From positions 62,001-126,000 of the forward strand of contig NZ_QBKT01000002.1 of the NCBI RefSeq assembly GCF_003054265.1: a stretch of 64,000 nt of DNA, read 5' to 3'. A model generated the notes under the pieces. That model did not search any database, was not told where the DNA came from, and worked only from the letters and a program-made list of their open reading frames with translations. How positions within the stretch are numbered: position 1 is the first letter of the stretch; each line of letters opens with the position of its first letter. The translations under genes were made by a program, and so were the position numbers. This document shows positions 17,317 to 25,684 of this stretch, one piece after another. The stretch is from Kordia periserrulae. GTDB lineage: Bacteria > Bacteroidota > Bacteroidia > Flavobacteriales > Flavobacteriaceae.

Positions 17317-18528
17317 TCAAACCTCGCTAAAAAATTCTAAATCCTGTTTATACACATTTTCAATACTGTCAAAATTTAAAGTATTAAGATAGTCGATAAT
17401 TTCGTTAGCGTCCATTTTGGAAATACTGTCGTCGTACATGCTTGGGACTAATTTCATCATGGTATTTTGAATGTGTGAAATCAACAAAATCATGTCTTCA
17501 CAATATACGGACGGATTGTTAAAACCGTTTTCTTTTTTGTGGCGATGCACCAAACGTCCACCGCGACATACACTTGCTACGGGACATTCCAAACACTTTG
17601 TGCATAGCTTTTCCATGCTGTCTTGAAAGTACAATTTTCCCAAAGGCGATTGCATAATTTCTTCAAAATCGTTGTTGACAACGTTGAGACTAGTTTTGGT
17701 AAAGTTTTCGCCGCAACCTTTTAGCGAATCAATTGCTTCAATATCGCCATTGGTTTCTATGACTAAAGCATGCGCTTCGTGACGCGCAATTTTTTGCGAA
17801 CCTAAAATAGCGTTTGTCAAACCGTTAAAAAACGGAATAATTGGTCGGTTTTTATCTTGAATCCACAAATCGTATAAGGAAATCAACCATTTTCCCATTT
17901 CTTTGGGTTGATACGGAAAACTGTCATGTGTATAATCTGGCAATAGAAAATTCACGTAATCAGAAGAAATATCGGTTAAATGTTGATACGTAACTTCGGC
18001 AGATTCATCCAAATTCATCACACTAATCACAGAGACAAAACCGAGTTTGCGCTTGAGCAATTTCAATCCGCGAATGACGTCGTCGTAACTGCCGTTTTCT
18101 TTATGATCTTTCCGATACATATCATGCGCTTTTTTCGTACCATCCAAGCTTACGCCAGGAAAAATTTTATATGCTTTGAGTACCGCTGCCCAGTCATCAT
18201 CAATCAAAACGCCATTGGTTTGTACGTTGTATTCAAATGTAGTTTCTGGGAAGAGTTCTTTTAATGTTTCCGCCTGACGGATAAATTTTCCAAAAAAAGA
18301 CTTGTCAATCAACAACGGTTCGCCGCCGTGAAACGTAAAGGTAAACACTTCTTGCGGATGCTGTTTTAAATAATTTTCCACACGATGGATGATGTGCGGA
18401 ATCAGGCTTTCCTTCATGAACTTTGGTTGATTTCGAAACGACGTATCGCCCAAATTGTACATAAAGCAGTACGAGCAATTCAAATTACACCGACTGGCAA
18501 CTTTTAACACTAAACGATTGAAATGCAT
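17317..18528 (-). CDS. Radical SAM/SPASM peptide-modifying enzyme (FxsB/cyclophane-synthase-like)
   Basis: The 403-residue enzyme has the radical SAM cluster motif C14-x3-C18-x2-C21 (SRCNLNCSYCFMYN) and the FHGGEPL sequence near residue 70. A C-terminal SPASM region has Cys272, 309, 312, 315, 321 and 343 for auxiliary 4Fe-4S clusters. The C-terminal sequence CRGG-x3-HR-x6-GFNNPSVYC resembles FxsB-type maturases, several of which build three-residue cyclophanes; this link is from memory of the family. It should modify the peptide encoded 114 nt upstream (18643-18891). A terminator-like hairpin between the two genes would keep enzyme expression below that of its substrate. No protease or exporter gene is adjacent. 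The two genes sit between lon and porQ as an apparent insertion. Confidence 0.88.
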   Translation of the reverse strand: MHFNRLVLKVASRCNLNCSYCFMYNLGDTSFRNQPKFMKESLIPHIIHRVENYLKQHPQEVFTFTFHGGEPLLIDKSFFGKFIRQAETLKELFPETTFEYNVQTNGVLIDDDWAAVLKAYKIFPGVSLDGTKKAHDMYRKDHKENGSYDDVIRGLKLLKRKLGFVSVISVMNLDESAEVTYQHLTDISSDYVNFLLPDYTHDSFPYQPKEMGKWLISLYDLWIQDKNRPIIPFFNGLTNAILGSQKIARHEAHALVIETNGDIEAIDSLKGCGENFTKTSLNVVNNDFEEIMQSPLGKLYFQDSMEKLCTKCLECPVASVCRGGRLVHRHKKENGFNNPSVYCEDMILLISHIQNTMMKLVPSMYDDSISKMDANEIIDYLNTLNFDSIENVYKQDLEFFSEV

Positions 18529-18553
18529 ATAGAAAAAGAGTAAGGTTGAAATT

Positions 18554-18615
18554 AAAAAAACAGTTGCTCAACGTGTATAACTAAACATGTAAGGCAATTT
18601 GAAGAGCAACTGTTT
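18554..18615 (-). terminator. Attenuating terminator between precursor and radical SAM gene
   Basis: AAACAGTTGCTC and GAGCAACTGTTT form a perfect 12-bp stem (arms 18558-18569 and 18604-18615) with a 34-base loop. On the minus strand the stem runs into TTTTTTT. It lies between the precursor stop (18643) and the radical SAM start (18528). Partial read-through would give much precursor and little enzyme. Confidence 0.8.
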
Positions 18616-18642
18616 CGATTTTATGTTTTGTGCTAGGAAATA

Positions 18643-18891
18643 TTATCCTTCTTGACGTGTAGGCGCATGTTCAACTGGCTCATACGGCAATTCTCCGTCT
18701 TTGATGCAACGTGCAAGACGCTCGTGCCAATAATAACCGTCTGGACATCTTGGACCGCCACCGCCAGTTGGGTAGTGAATAATATCATCGTTTGGAACAT
18801 CGGCAACGCCTCCAAAGATATTGTCTAAATCTTCAATCTGTTTGTCAGATAAAGCATCTACTGTTTTGTGTAAAAAAAACTTTTTTTTCAT
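18643..18891 (-). CDS. Precursor peptide for the adjacent radical SAM/SPASM enzyme
   Basis: This 82-residue peptide starts MKKKFFLHKT. It has a leader-like LSDKQIEDLDNIFGG (residues 14-28) that resembles Bacteroidota rSAM-modified precursors ending in GG. The tail contains TGGGGPRC (42-49), CPDGYYWHERLARC (49-62) and a Pro/Glu-rich end. Two Cys (49, 62) flank an aromatic cluster Tyr53-Tyr54-Trp55. Aromatic residues are the usual attack sites of cyclophane-forming enzymes, so Y/W at 53-55 are candidate crosslink points; this is inference. The start is fixed by the ATG at 18891, with the A-rich codons after it. The tail has no Ser and only two Thr, unlike the lanthipeptide-like peptides elsewhere in the window. 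Confidence 0.8.
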   Translation of the reverse strand: MKKKFFLHKTVDALSDKQIEDLDNIFGGVADVPNDDIIHYPTGGGGPRCPDGYYWHERLARCIKDGELPYEPVEHAPTRQEG

Positions 18892-19205
18892 AATAGTTTT
18901 GATTGTTTTAATCTCTACTCTAATATTTAAAATGGCTTTTGGAGTTCCTCCATTGGTGAATTAATTCTTGTTGAAGGTACGTTGGTTTGTAGCGTAAAAA
19001 CAAACAAACTCTGTGCGGTTTTATAAAATGTCATCAAAAATAAATGGCTTTCATTGCTATATCTATAAAGGTTTGCGAAGAAAAAGTGTAGTTTTGCGGC
19101 TGAAAAAAATCAATTAAAAGAAATATCGAAACTTTTTTAAATAAGGCGTAAAATATTTACAACATGTAAACGTTTTGATTAAAAGATTTTAGTTACTTTG
19201 TACAC
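18892..19205. other. 314-nt divergent intergenic region
   Basis: This gap separates the leftward precursor gene from rightward porQ. A porQ promoter-like element lies at 19174-19200. No gene or strong hairpin was seen in the rest. Confidence 0.5.
19174..19200 (+). promoter_or_regulatory. Probable Bacteroidota promoter of porQ
   Basis: TTTG (19174-19177) and TTACTTTG (19193-19200, one mismatch to TAnnTTTG) precede the porQ start at 19206. The start codon is only 6 nt beyond the -7 element, so a leaderless or very short-leader transcript is implied, or else another promoter is used. Confidence 0.4.
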
Positions 19206-20225
19206 ATGCAGAAAAAGCTCCTCTTTTCTTTTTTCTTGTTGATAACGGCATTGGCTTCCGCGCAAATCGGAGGGCGATATACGTATCAGTTTTTAAACTT
19301 AATTTCTTCCCCAAGACAAGCAGCGCTAGGCGGAAAGATTATTACGAATTACGATAAAGATGTCAACCAAGCCTTATTCAATCCTGCAACGATTAACTAC
19401 CGAATGGACAATCAATTGTCTGTCAATTATGTAAATTATTTGGGAGATGTCAATTACGGTTCGGCTGCGTATGCTTACACATGGGACAGAAGAGTGCAAA
19501 CCTTTCATGCGGGCGTAACTTATGTTTCCTACGGTCAATTTGACGGATATGATGTAGAAGGAAATTCAACGGGAAGCTTTACAGGAAATGAAGTCGCGCT
19601 ATCTTTAGGATATGCGTATAACATTCCACGTACAGACATTCACGTGGGTGCAAATGCTAAATTTATCAATTCCAAACTTGAACAATACAATTCCTTTGGC
19701 GGCGCTGTCGATTTGGGCATAATGTATATTAATGAAGAATTGGAATTTAATGTCGCGCTCGTTGCCCGAAACATCGGAATCCAGTTTACAACTTATGCAG
19801 GCGTGCAAGAGCAATTGCCGTTTGAGCTGATTTTAGGATTGTCACAAAAACTAGAACACGTTCCAATTCGCTGGCATCTTACTTTTGAAAATTTACAAGA
19901 ATGGAATATTGCCTTTGCCAATCCGAACCGCGCGGAGCAATCGATTGAAGGTGGTACGACCGAAGAAAAAGTAGGTTTCTTGCAAAATGTTATCAGACGT
20001 ACGATTGTGGGTGTAGAATTGTTTCCAGATAGAGGCTTCAACATTCGATTGGGATACAATTTCCGTAGAGGAGAAGAGCTTAAAATCATTGACCAACGTA
20101 ATTTTTCAGGAATTACGGCAGGTTTTGGACTTCGCATTAATAAGCTTAAATTTGATTATACTTACGCACGTTATGCAATTGCAGCCAATACAAGTATGTT
20201 TGGTGTTACGATTAATTTGCAATAA
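19206..20225 (+). CDS. porQ: Type IX secretion system protein PorQ
   Basis: The 339-residue protein has a signal peptide (cleavage after ALASA, about residue 19). The mature start GGRYTYQFLNLISSPRQAALGG is characteristic of PorQ, with 'QFLNL' and 'RQAALGG' conserved, followed by an outer-membrane beta-barrel of the PorP/PorV class. PorQ is an outer-membrane component of the type IX secretion system used for adhesins, gliding and exoenzymes in Bacteroidota. The cmk gene follows after 29 nt, an arrangement I recall from other Flavobacteriia. The only T9SS gene in this window is this one. Confidence 0.88.
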   Translation: MQKKLLFSFFLLITALASAQIGGRYTYQFLNLISSPRQAALGGKIITNYDKDVNQALFNPATINYRMDNQLSVNYVNYLGDVNYGSAAYAYTWDRRVQTFHAGVTYVSYGQFDGYDVEGNSTGSFTGNEVALSLGYAYNIPRTDIHVGANAKFINSKLEQYNSFGGAVDLGIMYINEELEFNVALVARNIGIQFTTYAGVQEQLPFELILGLSQKLEHVPIRWHLTFENLQEWNIAFANPNRAEQSIEGGTTEEKVGFLQNVIRRTIVGVELFPDRGFNIRLGYNFRRGEELKIIDQRNFSGITAGFGLRINKLKFDYTYARYAIAANTSMFGVTINLQ

Positions 20226-20254
20226 GCTACTACACAAAAAGAAAAAGCGTACTC

Positions 20255-20947
20255 ATGAAAAAAATTATCATTGCCATTGATGGCTTCTCATCAACAGGAA
20301 AAAGTACCATTGCCAAACAGCTCGCCACCGCATTAGCATATATTTATGTAGATACAGGCGCTATGTATCGTGCGGTAACTTTATATGCGATGCGTAAAGG
20401 CTTTATTGATGAACATCATTTTGAAGTAAACGATTTGGTGGCTGCTTTGGATGAAATTCATTTAAGTTTTACCTATAATGAAAAAGTAGGCTTTGCCGAA
20501 ATGTATTTGAATGGTGAAAATGTTGAAAAAGAAATCAGAACCTTGCAAGTATCTGATTATGTAAGTAAAGTTGCGGCAGTTCCAGAAGTGCGTTATCAGT
20601 TGGTAAAACAACAACAGCAAATGGGCAAAGAAAAAGGTATTGTGATGGATGGTAGAGATATTGGAACGGTCGTATTTCCGAATGCTGAATTAAAAATCTT
20701 TATGACAGCTTCTCCCGAAAAAAGAGCGATTCGTCGTTACAAGGAATTGATTGATAAAGGCGATGATGTCAAGTATGAAGATGTATTGCGAAACGTTCAA
20801 AACAGAGATTATATTGATTCTCACAGAGAAGATTCACCATTGCGAAAGGCAGAAGGTGCCGTGACAATTGACAATAGCGATATGGGACTTAAAGAACAGT
20901 TTGAGCGTATTTTGAGTTTGGCGCAGCGAACTATTGATGCAGCATAA
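20255..20947 (+). CDS. cmk: (d)CMP kinase (cytidylate kinase)
   Basis: Cmk phosphorylates CMP and dCMP with ATP. The 230-residue protein has the P-loop GFSSTGKST (about 10-18), the DTGAMYRAVTLYA substrate motif (33-45), MDGRDIGTVVFPNA (about 131-144) and the LID/arginine residues RRYKEL. The length is normal. It is separated from porQ by 29 nt, so co-transcription is likely, and is followed by a bidirectional terminator. Confidence 0.96.
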   Translation: MKKIIIAIDGFSSTGKSTIAKQLATALAYIYVDTGAMYRAVTLYAMRKGFIDEHHFEVNDLVAALDEIHLSFTYNEKVGFAEMYLNGENVEKEIRTLQVSDYVSKVAAVPEVRYQLVKQQQQMGKEKGIVMDGRDIGTVVFPNAELKIFMTASPEKRAIRRYKELIDKGDDVKYEDVLRNVQNRDYIDSHREDSPLRKAEGAVTIDNSDMGLKEQFERILSLAQRTIDAA

Positions 20948-20963
20948 AACTTTTCAAAAACAA

Positions 20964-20988
20964 AAAAGCTTCCAATTTGGAAGCTTTT
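20964..20988. terminator. Bidirectional terminator between cmk and the LysM gene
   Basis: AAAAGCTTCCAA and TTGGAAGCTTTT form a near-perfect palindrome with an A run on one side and a T run on the other. It lies between two convergent genes. Confidence 0.8.
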
Positions 20989-21009
20989 CTATTCTTATAT
21001 TGTCATCAA

Positions 21010-21393
21010 TTACGATACATTCGGAATCACTAATTCTTGTCCTGGATGAATAACATCTGGGTTGTCTAAAATGTCTGTATTGGCTTTAAAAATAGCGTGA
21101 TACTGATTTGCTTTTCCGTAATAATGCTTTGCAATCTTACCTAGCGTATCACCACTTTTTACCGTATGACGGTGAAAAACAGACTCGTCAGCTACTTTAA
21201 TATCCGCTTCGATATCTTGTGGCATTTCTCCACCAACTTCTTTAATTTTATCCCAAAGTAAGTTCTTTTCATATTGTGTTCCAGCGGTTCCACTTATTTT
21301 CAATACGCCATCAGCTTCTTGTACATCTCCGTTTTGGATATTTAATTCTTGTCCAAGGTCTAATACTGGTTGATATTTCGATTTTACACTCAT
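21010..21393 (-). CDS. BON-LysM protein (Kbp/YgaU-like)
   Basis: The 127-residue protein has a BON-like N-terminal half (about 10-70) and a LysM domain (HTVKSGDTLGKIAKHYYG to HPGQELVIP, about 75-124). This order is found in E. coli Kbp (YgaU), a cytoplasmic potassium-binding protein; the present protein is about 20 residues shorter. No signal peptide is visible, which agrees with a cytoplasmic place and argues against a cell-wall hydrolase accessory role. The gene is monocistronic, converging on cmk. Confidence 0.82.
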   Translation of the reverse strand: MSVKSKYQPVLDLGQELNIQNGDVQEADGVLKISGTAGTQYEKNLLWDKIKEVGGEMPQDIEADIKVADESVFHRHTVKSGDTLGKIAKHYYGKANQYHAIFKANTDILDNPDVIHPGQELVIPNVS

Positions 21394-21539
21394 TCTTTTG
21401 TTATTTTAATTGTTAATAGTATAAAGATAAAGTAAAAAAATAAATTTTGTGTTATGAGAGTGTTACAATCTTTTTTTTCGATAAAAATCGCATTTTACGG
21501 ATAAATTGCGCAAAAGCGTGCGGTTTGCATAACTATTTG

Positions 21540-21570
21540 TTTGTAAATCAAAATAATAATCTTACTTTTG
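21540..21570 (+). promoter_or_regulatory. Consensus Bacteroidota promoter of rpsA
   Basis: TTTG (21540-21543), a 19-nt spacer and TACTTTTG (21563-21570) match the TTTG/TAnnTTTG promoter exactly. It lies about 94 nt before the annotated rpsA start, leaving a leader of roughly 85 nt. Confidence 0.8.
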
Positions 21571-21663
21571 CACTCCTTTTTAGCATGACGGAGAATCGAA
21601 AAGGGAATAAAGAAATTTTATAAACATAACATTCTACTACTTTCACATGCGAAGAGTCTCTAA

Positions 21664-23472
21664 ATGAGTAGTATACAAATTTTACATCAGCACATGGCTG
21701 AAGCAAACACAAACACAGACGTTCAGGACGTTAAAAATCCTGAAGAATTCTTAGCAAACTTTAACTGGCACAATTACGAAGAAGGAATTGACCAAGTAGA
21801 AGACGAAAAGTTAGAAGAATTCGAAAAATTAGTAGCAGAAAATTTCGTTGATACAGATGACGATGCTGTAGTAGATGGAACTGTAGTAAGAATGACTGAC
21901 AGAGAAGCGATTATTGATATTAACGCAAAATCTGAAGGTGTTATTTCTTTAAACGAATTTCGTTACAATCCTGATTTAAAAGTAGGAGACAAAGTTGAAG
22001 TATTGATTGACGTTCGTGAAGACAAAACAGGTCAGTTAGTATTATCACACAGAAAAGCGAGAACTATCAAAGCGTGGGATCGTGTAAATGCGGCTCATGA
22101 CAAAGGTGAAATCGTAAATGGTTTTGTAAAGTGCAGAACTAAAGGTGGTATGATTGTAGACGTATTCGGAATTGAAGCGTTCTTACCAGGATCTCAAATT
22201 GACGTGAAACCAATTAGAGATTACGATCAGTATGTAAACAAAACTATGGAATTCAAAGTGGTTAAAATTAACCATGAATTCAAAAACGTGGTAGTTTCTC
22301 ATAAAGCGCTTATCGAAGCAGATATCGAAGAGCAGAAGAAAGAAATTATCGGTCAATTAGAAAAAGGTCAAGTATTAGAAGGAGTTGTGAAAAACATTAC
22401 TTCGTATGGTGTATTTATCGACCTTGGAGGTGTTGACGGATTAATCCACATTACCGATCTTTCTTGGTCACGTATCAACCATCCAAACGAGGTTGTTGAG
22501 TTAGACCAGAAATTGAACGTAGTAATCCTTGATTTTGATGATAACAAATCAAGAATTCAATTAGGATTAAAGCAATTAAGCGCGCATCCTTGGGAAGCTT
22601 TAGATTCTGAATTAAAAATCGGAGACAAAGTAAAAGGAAAAGTGGTTGTTATTGCTGATTACGGTGCATTTATTGAAGTAGCAGAAGGTGTTGAAGGATT
22701 GATTCACGTATCTGAAATGTCTTGGTCTACTCACTTACGTTCGGCACAAGATTTCGTAAATGTTGGTGATGAAGTAGAAGCAGTTATCTTAACATTAGAT
22801 AGAGAAGACCGTAAAATGTCACTTGGTATCAAGCAATTAACGCCAGATCCATGGACTGATATTACTACGAAATATCCTGTAGGTTCTAAGCACACAGGAA
22901 CGGTTCGTAACTTCACTAACTTTGGTGTATTCGTAGAATTAGAAGAAGGTATTGACGGATTGATTTATATCTCTGACTTATCTTGGACTAAGAAAGTGAA
23001 GCATCCATCTGAATTTGTTGCCGTTGGTGACAAATTAGAAGTATTGGTATTAGAATTAGACGTAGAAGGACGTAAATTAAGTTTAGGTCACAAACAAACT
23101 ACTGATAATCCTTGGGACAAGTACGAAGATGAGTTTGGTGTAGGAACTATTCACACTGCGGAAATCACGGATACGAATGATAAAGGAGCAACGGTTGCTT
23201 TAAACGATGATGTAGTAGCATTCATTCCTTCTCGTCACTTAGAAAAAGAAGACGGAAAGAAATTGAAGAAAGGTGATACTGCTGAGTTCAAAGTAATTGA
23301 GTTCAATAAAGAATTCAAAAGAGTTGTTGCTTCTCACACAGCAATTTTCCGTGAGGAAGAGCAAAAGAATGTACAAGCAGCCGCTAAGAAGCAGCAAACT
23401 GCTGAAAAGACAACGCTTGGGGATTTAGATGCTTTACAAGAATTGAAAGACAAAATGGAAGGAAACAATTAA
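21664..23472 (+). CDS. rpsA: 30S ribosomal protein S1
   Basis: S1 binds mRNA on the small ribosomal subunit. The 602 residues hold six S1 repeats, starting at about 50, 130, 220, 305, 390 and 480; the central ones carry the VDGLIHITDLSW-type signature. An in-frame ATG at 21694 (MAEANTN) is the more likely real start, because it resembles the usual flavobacterial S1 N-terminus; the upstream 10 residues are not conserved-looking. Codon choice is strongly biased, as expected for a highly expressed gene. It has its own promoter and a strong terminator, so it is a single-gene transcript. Confidence 0.96.
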   Translation: MSSIQILHQHMAEANTNTDVQDVKNPEEFLANFNWHNYEEGIDQVEDEKLEEFEKLVAENFVDTDDDAVVDGTVVRMTDREAIIDINAKSEGVISLNEFRYNPDLKVGDKVEVLIDVREDKTGQLVLSHRKARTIKAWDRVNAAHDKGEIVNGFVKCRTKGGMIVDVFGIEAFLPGSQIDVKPIRDYDQYVNKTMEFKVVKINHEFKNVVVSHKALIEADIEEQKKEIIGQLEKGQVLEGVVKNITSYGVFIDLGGVDGLIHITDLSWSRINHPNEVVELDQKLNVVILDFDDNKSRIQLGLKQLSAHPWEALDSELKIGDKVKGKVVVIADYGAFIEVAEGVEGLIHVSEMSWSTHLRSAQDFVNVGDEVEAVILTLDREDRKMSLGIKQLTPDPWTDITTKYPVGSKHTGTVRNFTNFGVFVELEEGIDGLIYISDLSWTKKVKHPSEFVAVGDKLEVLVLELDVEGRKLSLGHKQTTDNPWDKYEDEFGVGTIHTAEITDTNDKGATVALNDDVVAFIPSRHLEKEDGKKLKKGDTAEFKVIEFNKEFKRVVASHTAIFREEEQKNVQAAAKKQQTAEKTTLGDLDALQELKDKMEGNN

Positions 23473-23501
23473 GAATTCCTAACATTCAACTCTTATATGC
23501 G

Positions 23502-23534
23502 AAAGCCGTTTCAATTTTGAAACGGCTTTTTTTC
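23502..23534 (+). terminator. Terminator of rpsA
   Basis: AAAGCCGTTTCAA and TTGAAACGGCTTT form a perfect 13-bp stem with a 2-base centre, followed by TTTTT. Confidence 0.9.
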
Positions 23535-23591
23535 GTTATAATATTTTTTAGATGTAGGAGAATTTTAAGAAATGACTAAATTCATAACAGT

Positions 23592-23972
23592 TCAGTCAAT
23601 AATTTTTTCTTCAACAAGCCAAATTTTCTCGACTTCGATTAAAAATCCTGAGGATTCATTCTTTTTCTGATATATCAAAAAAGTATATTCACTAAAAAAA
23701 TCAGGAAACTTCTTTCCTTTATTTAATTTTAAAAATGTTTCATAAGTGAAGATGTTATTTTTGATAGAAGCGTAGTTAACAATCGTTTTTTTATCATCTT
23801 TTTTTCGATACCGAAAATGATGCTCTCTATTGATAGCATAGATGTATTCATTAGTGTTTTCAATGAGTGCGTCTTTCCCGTCTTCAAAAAGAAAGACGAT
23901 TTCTTTTTTTTGTTGTGCATTTGAAAATAAAATACTAAATGCAAAAATTAAAATTAAATATATTTTTTTCAT
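23592..23972 (-). CDS. Small secreted protein of unknown function
   Basis: With the start at 23972 the product has 126 residues: signal peptide MKKIYLILIFAFSILFSNA, then a mature chain rich in Lys, Glu and aromatic residues. An alternative ATG 12 nt upstream would overlap the stop of the preceding gene and spoil the signal peptide. I do not recognise a family. It lies 2 nt after the metalloprotease-like lipoprotein gene, so the two are probably co-transcribed and may act together in the envelope. The AT content is high compared with the neighbouring housekeeping genes. Confidence 0.55.
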   Translation of the reverse strand: MKKIYLILIFAFSILFSNAQQKKEIVFLFEDGKDALIENTNEYIYAINREHHFRYRKKDDKKTIVNYASIKNNIFTYETFLKLNKGKKFPDFFSEYTFLIYQKKNESSGFLIEVEKIWLVEEKIID

Positions 23973-23974
23973 AA

Positions 23975-25684
23975 TTACTGACAATTTGGGTTGTTTTGGT
24001 AAAAATTTGAAATAGTTTGATCTATGTTAGCGCGTTCAGTAGGTGATAAGTTTTGCCACGCAACAGTAGCTTTAAGTCCTGTCCAAGATAATGCCTCATA
24101 AACTTCGTCGGTTTGCATGTTATTATCATATTCGCGCAATGCTTGAATAATTATATCTCTATAATGTTGAGCCATTGCTTCGTGTTGAGCATCTGATGGT
24201 TCTTGCCCATGAGGAACATTCCATTTCCATCGAGTATAGTAGTCATATAATCCAGGATAATCGTTTCGTAATTGTATAACTTGATTTTGAGTCAGTTGAA
24301 TGCTAGGATGTTGAGCAACAGACAATAACTTTCTAAAAATTTCAGCATGTATGATTTCATGCATAAAAGTTCTTGCAATTGCTAATTTAGGTCTGTCAAG
24401 ATTATTTAGATTAAAAGTAATTTTGATTAAATAATTTTGGGGAGCGCTTGTTACAGCATTTACCTCATCATCGAGTGATGTTGAAGTAGAAAATCTCAAA
24501 TGTGCAACGGAAAATTGAGATTCAAAATTCTTTAAGTATGTGTTAAATTTTGATGCTTTACCCATTTCATTGTACACCGAGTTTAGACAAGGATTATTAG
24601 TAAAGCTTTCATCCTTAAAAATTAGGTTATCAAATTCTTCTAATATCTCTTCAATCACCTGCTCTTGAGAAGCTTCACTACAACCATTATCTTGAAGATA
24701 ATCGTTTAGGGCAATCCAAACGTTTAAATCAAAATTCGTTTGATTAAAAATAGCAGCATCAATTGTAGTTGCATCAGTCGTATTAAAGTCTGAAATACCA
24801 TTGATACAATCTAAAATAGATTTTTGTATATTTTCTTCTCTTGAAATGATAGAAGTAACAATATTTTCATCCGAATCTCCACCGTCTAATGAATCATCAG
24901 TAGAACTGCTGCCACCGCCACTTGTTGAATCACTTGAGTCAGTATTCTGCGTACTATTATCGGCTGTAGAATGCGTTGTACTTGCGCTTCCACCATCTGG
25001 ACAATAGATTTCAATAACAGTATAACTATAACATGGATTGTCATCGTTTTCATGCAAGCAAATGTTTTGTACAATTCCGTCAACCGAATATAAAAAAGAA
25101 TCGTCGGAGCCTTGTGGTTGATGAAATTCTGTGTAAGTGACCGTGCAAGGAGTTACCGATTTTTCAAAATCATCAGACCATGCCACATCAACAAATTCGT
25201 ACTGCAAATCATACGGAGTACTCACATAACCAAAAGAGAGGTATTCTTGTTTTTGAGCAGCTGTGAATAAGTAGGTTACCAAACTAGCAGTATAATTATC
25301 ATTTAATGCATCATACGAAAACACGATATTTTCAATGGTGCTTCCAATGTCAGTATCACGACTGATAGCAAGCGTATATGAATGTGAATTATTTTCAGTG
25401 TTTTCAATAAATTTTGCCGCAGATGTATCAATAGTAAAATTGTACGTTTCGTTATATACATTTTTACCAATTTGATTTTGTCGTATGGGAATTAGATTCC
25501 TCATTTTTTCATCTAGCTTTGAATTCGCTTGTATTTCCTGTGTGTAAATAACACTAACTTTATAAGTTGGCTCAAGTTCAATATCTTTACCTAGTTCTTC
25601 TAAAGGAGCGTCGTTTTGACAACTCATCATGCTAAGTAATACGAATATACATAAATATCGAAATAAAATTCTTACTTTTTTCAT
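23975..25684 (-). CDS. Large lipoprotein with HExxH metalloprotease motif
   Basis: The 569-residue protein has a lipoprotein signal sequence ending MMSC (Cys22). It has a beta-rich N-terminal half and a Ser/Thr/Asp-rich linker at about 225-270 (many repeated Ser and Gly). The C-terminal half contains FMHEIIHAE at about 440-448. HEIIH gives two zinc-ligand His (442, 446) and the catalytic Glu443 expected of zincin proteases. A third ligand was not identified. A surface metalloprotease or an immunity/adhesion protein is possible. It shares an operon with the small secreted protein at 23592. Sequence composition (AT-rich, many Asn) suggests accessory content. Confidence 0.6.
   Translation of the reverse strand: MKKVRILFRYLCIFVLLSMMSCQNDAPLEELGKDIELEPTYKVSVIYTQEIQANSKLDEKMRNLIPIRQNQIGKNVYNETYNFTIDTSAAKFIENTENNSHSYTLAISRDTDIGSTIENIVFSYDALNDNYTASLVTYLFTAAQKQEYLSFGYVSTPYDLQYEFVDVAWSDDFEKSVTPCTVTYTEFHQPQGSDDSFLYSVDGIVQNICLHENDDNPCYSYTVIEIYCPDGGSASTTHSTADNSTQNTDSSDSTSGGGSSSTDDSLDGGDSDENIVTSIISREENIQKSILDCINGISDFNTTDATTIDAAIFNQTNFDLNVWIALNDYLQDNGCSEASQEQVIEEILEEFDNLIFKDESFTNNPCLNSVYNEMGKASKFNTYLKNFESQFSVAHLRFSTSTSLDDEVNAVTSAPQNYLIKITFNLNNLDRPKLAIARTFMHEIIHAEIFRKLLSVAQHPSIQLTQNQVIQLRNDYPGLYDYYTRWKWNVPHGQEPSDAQHEAMAQHYRDIIIQALREYDNNMQTDEVYEALSWTGLKATVAWQNLSPTERANIDQTISNFYQNNPNCQ

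Noticed and set aside
18643..18891. Assigning the radical SAM precursor to the lanthipeptide group
   Set aside because: Its leader (LSDKQIEDLDNIFGG) differs from the MKK-type leaders and its tail has no Ser and only two Thr, one of them next to the C-terminus.
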